From NCBI GenBank assembly GCA_035551455.1, contig DASZMZ010000076.1, positions 1-26,933 of the forward strand: 26,933 bases of DNA. The letters are read 5' to 3'. The position numbers and the translations under genes were made by a program. Below, in pieces: positions 7,179 to 14,900 of this stretch (position 1 is its first letter; the number at the start of each line of letters is the position of its first letter). The notes beneath the pieces are model-generated. The model was not told the DNA's origin. It searched no databases and worked only from the letters and a program-made list of their open reading frames with translations. Source of the stretch: Sulfopaludibacter sp035551455. GTDB taxonomy: Bacteria > Acidobacteriota > Terriglobia > Bryobacterales > Bryobacteraceae.

Positions 7179-8366
7179 GTGTCCGGTAAGACCGTCTCTG
7201 AAAAGATTCTTTCCGCAAAATCAGGCCGCGATGCCCGCGCCGGCGACGTCGTAGTTTGCCCGGTCGATCACGCCCTCGGTACCGACGGCTCCACGCCCAT
7301 GGCCCTCGACTACTTCGCAGCCATGGGCGGTACCCGCGTCTCCCACCCCTCGCGTATTGTCTTCGCGCTGGACCACTACGCGCCCGCGCCCAATCGGGCC
7401 ATCGCGCAACTCCATCAACGCATGCGCGATTTCGCCCGCGACCAGGACATCGAACTCTGGGATGTGGGCGAAGGCATCGGCCATCAACTGATGGTCGAAT
7501 CGGGACGCGCCGCGCCCGGCGGCCTCGTGGTAGGCGCAGATAGCCACGCCGTCACTTACGGCGCCCTGAATTGCTTCGCCACCGGCATCGGCTCTTCGGA
7601 CCTGGCGGCCATCCTGATGTGCGGACGCATCTGGCTGCGCGTGCCCGAGTCCATTCAGGTCCACCTCACCGGCGTGCTGCCGTCGGGGGTTTACCCGAAA
7701 GACATCGCCTTGGCCCTGGCCCGTGAACTCGGCGCGGACGGCGCAACCTACCAGGCCCTCGAATTTGCCGGCTCCGGTCTGGATTCGCTCGACTTAGAGG
7801 ACCGCCTCGTTCTCAGCAATCTGACCGTCGAGATGGGCGCGAAGAACGGAATCTTCCCCGGGCTCGTCGCCCCGGACGCCGACGCCCGCTACGTTCGCCG
7901 CATCGACATTGCCCTCGATGCGCTGGAACCTCTGGTCGCCCTGCCGCATCAGGTGGACCGCGTCACAACTGTAACGGAGGCCGCCGGAACGCCCGTCCAC
8001 ATGGCCTATCTGGGTACCTGTACCGGAGGCCGGGTCCGCGATTTTCACCAGGCTCTCACGGTGCTGAAGGCCGGCGGAGGACCAGCCCCCGGCGTCCAAC
8101 TCGTGGTCACTCCGGCCTCGCGCACCGTGCTCGAAACACTGGCCCGCGACGGCTCACTGGCCGATTTCGTGGCGATGGGCGCCGTGGTCGTGACTCCCGG
8201 CTGCGGCTCCTGCTGCGGCACCTGCGGCGCCATCCCAGGCGACGGCGTGAACGTCATCTCCACGGCCAATCGCAACTTCAAAGGCCGCATGGGTAACAGC
8301 AGTGCGGCCATCTATCTGGCATCGCCGGCCACCTGCGCCGCCGCCGCCGTGCGAGGCACTCTATGA
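7179..8366 (+). CDS. Aconitase-family (de)hydratase large subunit, 3-isopropylmalate dehydratase / homoaconitase type
   Basis: A 395-residue protein from GTG 7179. The frame is open far upstream through antisense of other genes, but homology begins at residue 5 (TVSEKILSAKSG). Landmarks are DHALGTDG, GADSHAVTYGALNCFATGIGSSD and SNLTVEMGAKNGIFP. The [4Fe-4S] ligands are Cys281 (GTCTGGR) and Cys342/Cys345 in PGCGSCCGTCGA; two further cysteines (346, 349) in the same loop are not part of the canonical motif. RNFKGRMGN follows, as in homoaconitases. The length fits the two-subunit archaeal-type enzymes. The protein should bind the cluster and catalyse stereospecific dehydration/hydration of a hydroxy di- or tricarboxylic acid with the next gene product. 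The context (aminotransferase, aldolase, no leuA/leuB) argues against ordinary leucine synthesis. Confidence 0.9.
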   Translation: MSGKTVSEKILSAKSGRDARAGDVVVCPVDHALGTDGSTPMALDYFAAMGGTRVSHPSRIVFALDHYAPAPNRAIAQLHQRMRDFARDQDIELWDVGEGIGHQLMVESGRAAPGGLVVGADSHAVTYGALNCFATGIGSSDLAAILMCGRIWLRVPESIQVHLTGVLPSGVYPKDIALALARELGADGATYQALEFAGSGLDSLDLEDRLVLSNLTVEMGAKNGIFPGLVAPDADARYVRRIDIALDALEPLVALPHQVDRVTTVTEAAGTPVHMAYLGTCTGGRVRDFHQALTVLKAGGGPAPGVQLVVTPASRTVLETLARDGSLADFVAMGAVVVTPGCGSCCGTCGAIPGDGVNVISTANRNFKGRMGNSSAAIYLASPATCAAAAVRGTL

Positions 8367-8878
8367 CCCCCATCGAAGGCCGCGCCCGCTGCTTCGGCGA
8401 CGACGTCAATACGGACTACATCATCACCTCCCGCCGCAAGCGCGAGAGTCTCGACCCCCAGTACCTGCGCGGCTACCTGTTCGAAGAACTCGACGCCGCT
8501 TTCGCCGCTTCCGTCGCCCCCGGCGACCTCATCGTGGCCGGCCGCAATTTCGGCTGCGGCTCCGCCATGGAAGTGGCAGTGACCGCTGTCCTCGGCGCAG
8601 GCATACCGGCAGTGTTGGCTCGCAGTTTCTCGCGCACTTACTACCGCAACGCCGTCAACAACGGCCTCCTGCCGCTGGTCTGCGACACCTCGCGCATCGC
8701 CGAGTCCCACCGTCTCCGCCTGGAAGCGGACGCGGTCCTGAACCTCACCACCGGCGAACGCCTGCCTGCCGAGCCGCTGCCCGCCATCATGTGGGAGATC
8801 ATCTCCGCCGGCGGACTCGTCCCGTATTTCCGGCTCCACGGCGATTTTCCCGACGTACGTGATAAGGTGAGTGCGTGA
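8363..8878 (+). CDS. Aconitase-family (de)hydratase small subunit, LeuD-like
   Basis: A 171-residue protein overlapping the large subunit gene by ATGA, with GAGG about 8 nt upstream. It is the swivelling domain: GRARCFGDDVNTDYIITSRR at the N-terminus, GDLIVAGRNFGCGSAMEVAV at 54-73, and FSRTYYRNAVNNGLLPL further on. The active-site loop reads GCGSAME where aconitase and most LeuD proteins have G-x-GSSRE. The catalytic serine position (Ser67) is kept, while the following Ser-Arg pair is Ala-Met. This points to a subfamily with different carboxylate recognition. It should assemble with the large subunit into a heteromeric hydro-lyase in the cytoplasm. Confidence 0.9.
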   Translation: MTPIEGRARCFGDDVNTDYIITSRRKRESLDPQYLRGYLFEELDAAFAASVAPGDLIVAGRNFGCGSAMEVAVTAVLGAGIPAVLARSFSRTYYRNAVNNGLLPLVCDTSRIAESHRLRLEADAVLNLTTGERLPAEPLPAIMWEIISAGGLVPYFRLHGDFPDVRDKVSA

Positions 8879-9975
8879 ACGATTATCGGCTGCGTTTGCC
8901 CGGACCCACGGCGATTCCTGAACGTGTCCGCCAGGCCATCGCGCGTCCCGTGCTGAGCCATCGTGGACCGGAGTTCACCGACATCCTGCGCCATACCGAA
9001 GACCTGCTGCAGTCGGTGATGGGCACGAATAATCACGTGTTCTTCTTCGCCAGTTCCGGCACGGGCATGATGGAGGCCAGCCTGGTGAACATCCTGGCGC
9101 CCGGCGAGCGCGTGCTGGTGGCCGTCAACGGTTCCTGGGGCGAACGGTTCGCGGAAATCGCCGCTGCCTTGGGCATCACCGCCGATCGCATCGAGTTCTC
9201 CTGGGGCCATGCGCCCGATCCCGGCGAAATTCAGCGGCGCCTCCAGCAGGCCGATTATCGCGCCGTCGTGGTGGTCCACAACGAAAGCTCCACCGGCGTG
9301 GCTGCCGATCTGGCCGGCATCGGCGCCGTCTTGCGCGACTCCCCCACGCTCCTCGTAGTGGACTCGGTGAGCGGCCTCGGTGGCATGGAGATGCGGCAGG
9401 ACCAGTGGGGCGTGGATATTCTGGTCTCCGCCTCGCAAAAGTGCCTGATGTGCCCGCCCGGAGTAGGCCTCGTTTCCATGAGCGAAAAAGCCTGGAAAGT
9501 GGCCCAGCGGCCCGGCGGCTTGCCGCGCTTCTACTTCGACTTTCGCAAAGCGCACGCCTCGGCCGAGAAGATGGAAACCCCGTTCACCACGCCCGTTTCG
9601 ATGGTGATCGGTCTGCACGAAGCGCTCGCCATGATCCACGAAGAGGGACTGCCGGAGGTGATTGCGCGCCATCGCCGCCTTTCCACCTTTCTACAGACCG
9701 GCTGCGCCGCGCTCGGCCTGCCGCCCTTTTCGCGCACCGCCGAGCTATCGTCGACGGTGGTCTGCCTGAGCGTGCCGCCCAGCCTTTCCGGCACGGACAT
9801 CGTGCGCGGTATGTACCACCGCCACAACACCGTGATCGCCGGGTCGCGCAATAAACTCGCGGATAGAGTGATTCGCATCGGAACTATGGGACAACTGACA
9901 ACCGGCGATATCGCCACAGACCTTCACTACCTGGAAGAGACGCTGCACTCGCTGGGGGCAGGGAATGGCCGGTAA
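8875..9975 (+). CDS. Class V PLP-dependent aminotransferase (serine/alanine/ureidoglycine-glyoxylate type)
   Basis: A 366-residue protein starting at a GTG that overlaps the previous stop (GTGA), with AAGGTGAG about 8 nt upstream. Fold-type I features are visible: LPGPTAIPERV at the N-terminus, SGTGMMEA at 61-68 (phosphate and ring contacts), HNESSTG at 135-141, DSVSGLGG at 163-170 (Asp163 pairs with the pyridine nitrogen) and the Schiff-base Lys189 in SASQKCLMCPPG. The arrangement is that of alanine/serine-glyoxylate aminotransferases and of PucG ureidoglycine-glyoxylate aminotransferase; these cannot be separated by eye. In this operon it probably transaminates a keto acid produced or consumed by the neighbouring aldolase. 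Confidence 0.88.
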   Translation: MNDYRLRLPGPTAIPERVRQAIARPVLSHRGPEFTDILRHTEDLLQSVMGTNNHVFFFASSGTGMMEASLVNILAPGERVLVAVNGSWGERFAEIAAALGITADRIEFSWGHAPDPGEIQRRLQQADYRAVVVVHNESSTGVAADLAGIGAVLRDSPTLLVVDSVSGLGGMEMRQDQWGVDILVSASQKCLMCPPGVGLVSMSEKAWKVAQRPGGLPRFYFDFRKAHASAEKMETPFTTPVSMVIGLHEALAMIHEEGLPEVIARHRRLSTFLQTGCAALGLPPFSRTAELSSTVVCLSVPPSLSGTDIVRGMYHRHNTVIAGSRNKLADRVIRIGTMGQLTTGDIATDLHYLEETLHSLGAGNGR

Positions 9976-10642
9976 GCCCGGCTTCCGCGTGCGCCCGTCG
10001 TGGCCGCGGCCGGATGCGGCGCTGCTGGCGGCCTTCGGCGAGGCCTCGGCGGCGCAGATCGCCGATTGCATGTCGCGCCTGGGCGCCATGGATTCGGGCA
10101 TCCGGCCCATCTGGCCGTCGGCGCGCCTGATCGGTCCGGCGCTCACCGTCTGGTGTCACTCGGGCGACAACCTGATGCTGCACAAAGGCCTCTCGCTGGT
10201 TCAGCCCGGCGACATCGTGGTGATGAACACGCAGGGCAACACCGGCAACTCGGGCTTCGGCGAGTTGCTCGCCACCAGCGCCGTCAAACTGGGAGTTGCC
10301 GGAATCATCATCGATGGCACGGTGCGCGACGCCGCGGCGCTCCAGGCGTTGCGGCTCCCGGTCTACGCCCGCGGTCTCTGCCCCAACGGCTGTAATAAGG
10401 ATGGCGCCGGCGAAGTGGGCGCGGTGATTGCCTGCGGAGGCGTCGCCGTCCGCCCCGGCGACATCATCGTGGCCGATTGCGACGGCGTCACCGTGGTGCC
10501 GCTGGACGATGCGGCCCAAGTAGCCGAACTGGCCGCCGGCCAGATCGAACGCGAGCACAAACGCCTGTCGGAAATCGAACGCGGCGTGCTGGTCCGTCCC
10601 GAGATCGACGAGTATTTGCGCAAGTCCAAAGTCATCGACTGA
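9965..10642 (+). CDS. RraA-like / 4-hydroxy-4-methyl-2-oxoglutarate aldolase family protein
   Basis: A 225-residue protein whose start lies 11 bp inside the aminotransferase gene, with a GGGGGCAGGGA ribosome binding site. Family marks are GPALTV at 57-62, GFGELLATSA at 97-106, IIIDGTVRDAAAL at 114-126 (Arg121 and Asp122 being the usual pyruvate and metal contacts), PVYARGLCP at 132-140 and DCDGVTVVP near the C-terminus. Enzymes of this family cleave 4-hydroxy-4-methyl- or 4-carboxy-4-hydroxy-2-oxo dicarboxylic acids to pyruvate plus a second keto acid, and often decarboxylate oxaloacetate. The catalytic residues are present, so an enzyme is more likely than the RNase E inhibitor RraA. Last gene of the run; it converges on the sigma factor gene with a 9-bp gap. 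Confidence 0.85.
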   Translation: MAGKPGFRVRPSWPRPDAALLAAFGEASAAQIADCMSRLGAMDSGIRPIWPSARLIGPALTVWCHSGDNLMLHKGLSLVQPGDIVVMNTQGNTGNSGFGELLATSAVKLGVAGIIIDGTVRDAAALQALRLPVYARGLCPNGCNKDGAGEVGAVIACGGVAVRPGDIIVADCDGVTVVPLDDAAQVAELAAGQIEREHKRLSEIERGVLVRPEIDEYLRKSKVID

Positions 10643-10651
10643 CGGACTTCG

Positions 10652-11218
10652 TTACTCGCTCTGCCGGTCCACTTCCCGCCGCAGCCAGGCCTGCGCTACC
10701 CGTAGCTGACTGCGCACCGTCTGCACCGGCAGCCCCAGCATTTCCGCCGACTCTTCGGCTGTCATTCCGCCAAAAAAGCGGAGCTCCACCAGTCGGAGTT
10801 TTTCGGGATCGCGTTTCCCCAATGCATTCAAAGCGTCGTCGATCGCGATCATCACGCCCGGACGGTCTTCGATGCGCTCGATGGCCTCTTCCAGCGACAC
10901 CTTGGGTGTATCGCCGCCGCGTTTGGCGGCATGGCGCGACCGCGCATGGTCCACCAGAATTTGCCGCATCACGCGCGACGCGATGCCGAAAAAGTGCGAC
11001 CGGCTCTGGAAGTCCGGCTGCTCCTGACCCACCATGCGCAGGTAAGCCTCGTGCACCAGTCCGGTCGATTGGAGTGTATGGTCGCGATGCTCGCGCCGCA
11101 GATACGATGCGGCCATGCGGTGCAACTCGGCGTAAACCAGCGGCACCAACTCGTCCATCACCGCCTTGTCGCCATCGTGCAGGCGACGCAGTAGCACTGT
11201 TACCTGCGTGTCCGGCAC
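10652..11218 (-). CDS. ECF-type RNA polymerase sigma factor (Sig-70_X6 / TIGR02999-like)
   Basis: A 188-residue protein from a GTG start lying 3 nt after the DinB stop. The sigma-2 region is at about 10-95 (DELVPLVYAELHRMAASYLRREHRDHTLQ; STGLVHEAYLRM; FFGIASRVMRQILVDHAR). A linker follows with SLEEAIERIEDRPGVMIAIDDALNAL, and the sigma-4 helix-turn-helix lies at about 135-180 (KLRLVELRFFGGMTAEESAEMLGLPVQTVRSQLRVAQAWLRRE). This matches the sigma group strongly expanded in Solibacter and planctomycetes. No anti-sigma factor gene or protein kinase is adjacent; the partner genes are DinB and a zinc ribbon. Target promoters are unknown. Confidence 0.92.
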   Translation of the reverse strand: MPDTQVTVLLRRLHDGDKAVMDELVPLVYAELHRMAASYLRREHRDHTLQSTGLVHEAYLRMVGQEQPDFQSRSHFFGIASRVMRQILVDHARSRHAAKRGGDTPKVSLEEAIERIEDRPGVMIAIDDALNALGKRDPEKLRLVELRFFGGMTAEESAEMLGLPVQTVRSQLRVAQAWLRREVDRQSE

Positions 11219-11221
11219 GTT

Positions 11222-11707
11222 CTACTTTTTACCCTTGACCTTCTTGTACTCTTCGCGCATCTGCTGCAATTGGCGGGCGTGCGATTCGGCATGGCCGGCA
11301 TACCCGTCCAGCAGCGCGCGAAGCGTCATCCTGCCATTCTCCGAGTGGTTCCCCGCGCGGTCGAAGGCATCTTCCGGCAGCGCCTTGAGCAGCTCGTAAT
11401 TCTCCGCGCGCAAACGGCGGAAGGTCTCCAGGGACTGCTTGGGCTTGCGCCGCGCATAGTCCAAATTCTGCGTCCAGGCATCCTGATTGAAGGCGATCAG
11501 CGTGGGCATATCCTCGGCAATCACTTGCCGGAAGCGGTGCGCGCCCACCAGTTCAGCGTCGGCCAGGTGGGCCACAATTTGGCGGATGCTCCACTTACCG
11601 GGCGCTGAGGCGAAATCCTCTTCCTCTCCGAATACTCCGGTCAGGACCACGGCGAGCAACTCGGGGCCGCGGCGGTAACGTTCCAATTGGGCTGCGATAT
11701 CAGACAT
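11222..11707 (-). CDS. DinB/YfiT-family metal-binding protein
   Basis: A 161-residue four-helix-bundle protein of the DinB_2 type. The three metal ligands expected for the family are present: His47 (IVAHLADAE), His139 and His143 (YAGHAESHARQL). KWSIRQIVAHL is the family's N-terminal signature (usually W-S-x-x-E-x-x-x-H-L). The tail KKVKGKK is basic. Some relatives are thiol-dependent S-transferases, hydrolases or stress proteins, but most have no known reaction. GAGAA lies a few nt before the ATG. It is 6 bp downstream of the zinc-ribbon gene and 3 nt upstream of the sigma gene. Confidence 0.88.
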   Translation of the reverse strand: MSDIAAQLERYRRGPELLAVVLTGVFGEEEDFASAPGKWSIRQIVAHLADAELVGAHRFRQVIAEDMPTLIAFNQDAWTQNLDYARRKPKQSLETFRRLRAENYELLKALPEDAFDRAGNHSENGRMTLRALLDGYAGHAESHARQLQQMREEYKKVKGKK

Positions 11708-11713
11708 GTTTTC

Positions 11714-11815
11714 TCAATAATAATCGGCACAACTCATGTAATACCCGCACTGCGGGCAGACCAGTTTGCACTTCAGGCTGGTGAGGCGTTTGCTGCACAC
11801 GGGACAGTAAAGCAT
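11714..11815 (-). CDS. Zinc-ribbon microprotein (33 aa from the preferred start)
   Basis: From ATG 11815 the product has two Cys-x-x-Cys knuckles (LYCPVCSKRL and LVCPQCGYYM) plus a further Cys in SCADYY, enough to bind one zinc. GAGGGGG five nt upstream supports this start. A GTG at 11869 in the same frame would give 51 residues with an acidic N-terminal extension (NESEDQKAAAPKDEGEP) and cannot be excluded. A longer reading from 11956 would run past the candidate -10 element and into the divergent rhamnosidase gene and is unlikely. Similar Cys-rich proteins ending in a G-Y-x-x-S-C-x-D-x-Y-like tail occur in acidobacteria. Function unknown; it leads the run containing DinB and the sigma factor. 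Confidence 0.65.
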   Translation of the reverse strand: MLYCPVCSKRLTSLKCKLVCPQCGYYMSCADYY

Positions 11816-11879
11816 GGGTTCCCCCTCGTCCTTCGGCGCCGCCGCCTTTTGATCCTCAGACTCGTTCACGAATGATGCG

Positions 11880-11885
11880 ATTATA
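11880..11885 (-). promoter_or_regulatory. Candidate -10 element (TATAAT) for the zinc-ribbon/DinB/sigma run
   Basis: A perfect TATAAT on the minus strand would place the transcript start around 11873, upstream of both candidate starts (11869 and 11815). I see no good TTGACA at the expected distance. Confidence 0.4.
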
Positions 11886-11904
11886 CCGCTCCGGTGAAAG
11901 GCGC

Positions 11905-11910
11905 GATAAT
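11905..11910 (+). promoter_or_regulatory. Candidate -10 element (GATAAT) for the rhamnosidase gene
   Basis: GATAAT differs from TATAAT at one base and lies 20 bp before the ATG at 11931. This would give a very short leader, in keeping with the absence of a clear ribosome binding site. No recognisable -35 box. Confidence 0.25.
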
Positions 11911-11930
11911 GTTGGCTCGGTCCGAGTTTC

Positions 11931-14900
11931 ATGAAAACAGTTCTGATTGTCCTCACCTTCGCCGCCGCCGCGCTGGCCGCCTCTGCGATTCAGCCCGGGA
12001 ATCTGCGCTGCGAATACCGCACCAATCCGCAAGGCATCGATGTCACCGAGCCCCGCCTGAGTTGGATCCTCACCGGCGCGAGTCCCACTGCCCGCGGCGT
12101 CCGCCAAACGGCGTACCGCATCCTTGCGTCATCCTCCGAAGCCGGCCTGAAGTCCGGCACGGGCGATCTTTGGGACAGCGGCAAAGTCACCTCCGCCCAG
12201 TCGATTCAGGTGGTCTATCACGGCAAGCCGCTCAACAGCGGCGCGCTGGTCTTCTGGAAGGTCCAGATTTGGGACCAGGACGGAAAGGCCGCATGGAGCG
12301 CTCCGGCGCAGTGGACCATGGGACTGCTGCACCCGGCCGATTGGAAAGCCAAATGGATCGGCCGCGACGAACCCGGCGTCTATCAGGCCCCGGACAGCCG
12401 CTACCAGATTCTGCGCGCGGCCCGTTGGATCTGGAACGCGCCGAACGCCGGCGACGGCTACTTCCGCCGGCAATTCACGATCCCGGCGGACCGGAAGATC
12501 ACGCGCGCCGTCTCGATCGCCGCCGGAGCAGCCAATGCCGAAGCCTTCGTGAATGGCGAATCCGTCTCCAAGTCCGACGCCACGCTGCCGCCCGTTGTGG
12601 ACATCGCGCCGCTCCTACACGCGGGCGAAAACGCCATCGCCATTCACGCCGCGCATCCTCGCGGAGAGCGTCCCGCGGGCGTCATCGCCATCGTCCGCGT
12701 GGAATTCGACTCCGGTGAACCGCTGCTGATTCAGACCGACAATCGCTGGCGCACCGCCTCCAAGGTGGAAGACGGATGGCAGAAGCCGGGCTATCTCGAT
12801 ATCGCCTGGCCGCCGGCGCAGGAACTCGGCGCTTACGGCATGCCTCCGTGGGGACCCATTGGGATCGCCGCCGAGCATCGTCTGCCGGGCCGCCTGCTGC
12901 GCAAGGAATTCACGCCCGATCGCAAGGTCCGCCGCGCCGCCGTCTACATGGCCGGACTCGGCGTCTCCGAGTTGTATCTCAACGGCAGCAAGGTGGGCGA
13001 CCATGTCCTCTCGCCGGGACTCACCGACTACGACAAGCACGTCCTCTACGTCACCTACGATGTCACGCGCCAGATGGTGGCCGGGACGAACGCCATCGGC
13101 GTGATGCTGGGCAATGGCCGCTACTATGCGCCGCGCAATCAGGCCGGCACGCGGAGTTTCGGCTACCCCAAAGCGCTGGTCCAACTCGATATCGAGTACG
13201 AGGATGGCAGCCGCGCCTCCATCGTCAGCGACGAAACCTGGAAGCTGACCAGCGAGGGTCCCATCCGCGCCAATAACGAATACGACGGCGAAGAGTACGA
13301 CGCCCGCATGGAATTGGCCGGTTGGAATCGCGCCGGCTTCAACGACTCCGCCTGGGACGCCGCGCATACGGTGGCCGCGCCCTCTGGAGCGGTGGTCGCC
13401 GAGATGGCCGAACCCCTGCGCGTCACCGACACGCTGAAGCCTCTCAGCGTGAAACAACTGAAGCCCGGCACGTACATTTTCGACATGGGCCAGAACATGG
13501 TGGGCTGGTGCCGTCTGCACGTCAGCGGGGCCAAAGGCGCCACCGTCCAACTGCGCCACGCGGAGACGCTGAAGCCCGATGGCTCGCTGTATCTCGATAA
13601 TCTGCGCACCGCGCAAGCCACCGATCTCTACACGCTGAAGGGCGAAGGCGTTGAGGTCTGGGAGCCGCGCTTCACCTACCACGGCTTCCGCTTCGTCGAA
13701 GTCACCGGCTTCCCGGGAACGCCCACGCTCGCGTCGCTGGAGGGACGCGTGGTGCACGACGACATGGAGAAGACTGCCGACTTCACCAGTTCCAACACGC
13801 TGCTGAATCAGATTCACCATAACGTCTTCTGGGGCATCGCGGGCAACTATCGCAGCATCCCAACGGATTGTCCGCAGCGCGACGAGCGCCAGGGCTGGCT
13901 GGGCGATCGCTCCCAAGTGAGCCGCAGTGAAAGCTACATGTTCGACGTGGCGGCCTTCTATTCCAAGTGGACCACCGACCTGGCCGATTCGCAGCGGCCC
14001 AACGGCGCCATCCCCGACGTTTCGCCCAACTACTGGCCGAACTATAACGACGACCTGACCTGGCCCAGCACCTTCATCTTTGTGCCCGGCATGCTCTACG
14101 ACGAGTACAACGACAAGCGCGTGCTGGAGCATTACTATCCGGCCATGCGGCAATGGTTGGACCACATCAAGACCTATGTTCAGCCCGACGGTTTGATCGC
14201 CAAGGATACCTATGCCGATTGGTGCGTGCCGCCGGAAGATCCCAAACTGATTCATTCGCAGGATCCGGCGCGCGTTACCGATAAGGCGCTGATCGCGTCG
14301 TCCTATTACTACGAACTGCTACGCGTGATCGCCCGGTATGCCCGGATTCTCGATAAGCCGACGGAAGCGGCCGATCTGGAAAGTCAGGCCAGCGCGGTCA
14401 GCAACGCCTTCCAGATGCGCTTCTTCAAGCCCTCGGAGAACATCTACGGCAACGGCACCCAAACCTCCAGCGTTCTGCCGCTATATTTCAATATGGTGCC
14501 GCAGGAGAATCGCGCCGCGGTGGTCGCCAGCCTGGCCCGCAATATCGAAGAGGTGACTCACGGCCACGTCGGCACGGGACTGGTAGGAGCGCAGTGGCTC
14601 ATGCGGACGCTCACCGACAACGGGCGCGGCGACCTGGCCTATACCGTGGCCACGCAGAAAACCTATCCCGGCTGGGGCTACATGGTGGATCAGGGCGCCA
14701 CCACCGTCTGGGAACTCTGGAACGGCAATACGGCCGACCCGGCGATGAACTCCGGCAATCACGTGATGCAGATTGGCGACCTGGCGGTTTGGATGTACGA
14801 GTACCTGGCCGGCATTCGCTCCGATCCCGAGAAGCCGGGCTTCCAACACATCCTGATCCGGCCGTATCCGGCGGGCGATTTGACCAGCGTTTCGGCGTCG

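Noticed and set aside
12615..14255. Long minus-strand frame of 546 codons.
   Set aside because: It lies fully inside the rhamnosidase gene on the opposite strand, with no recognisable domain.
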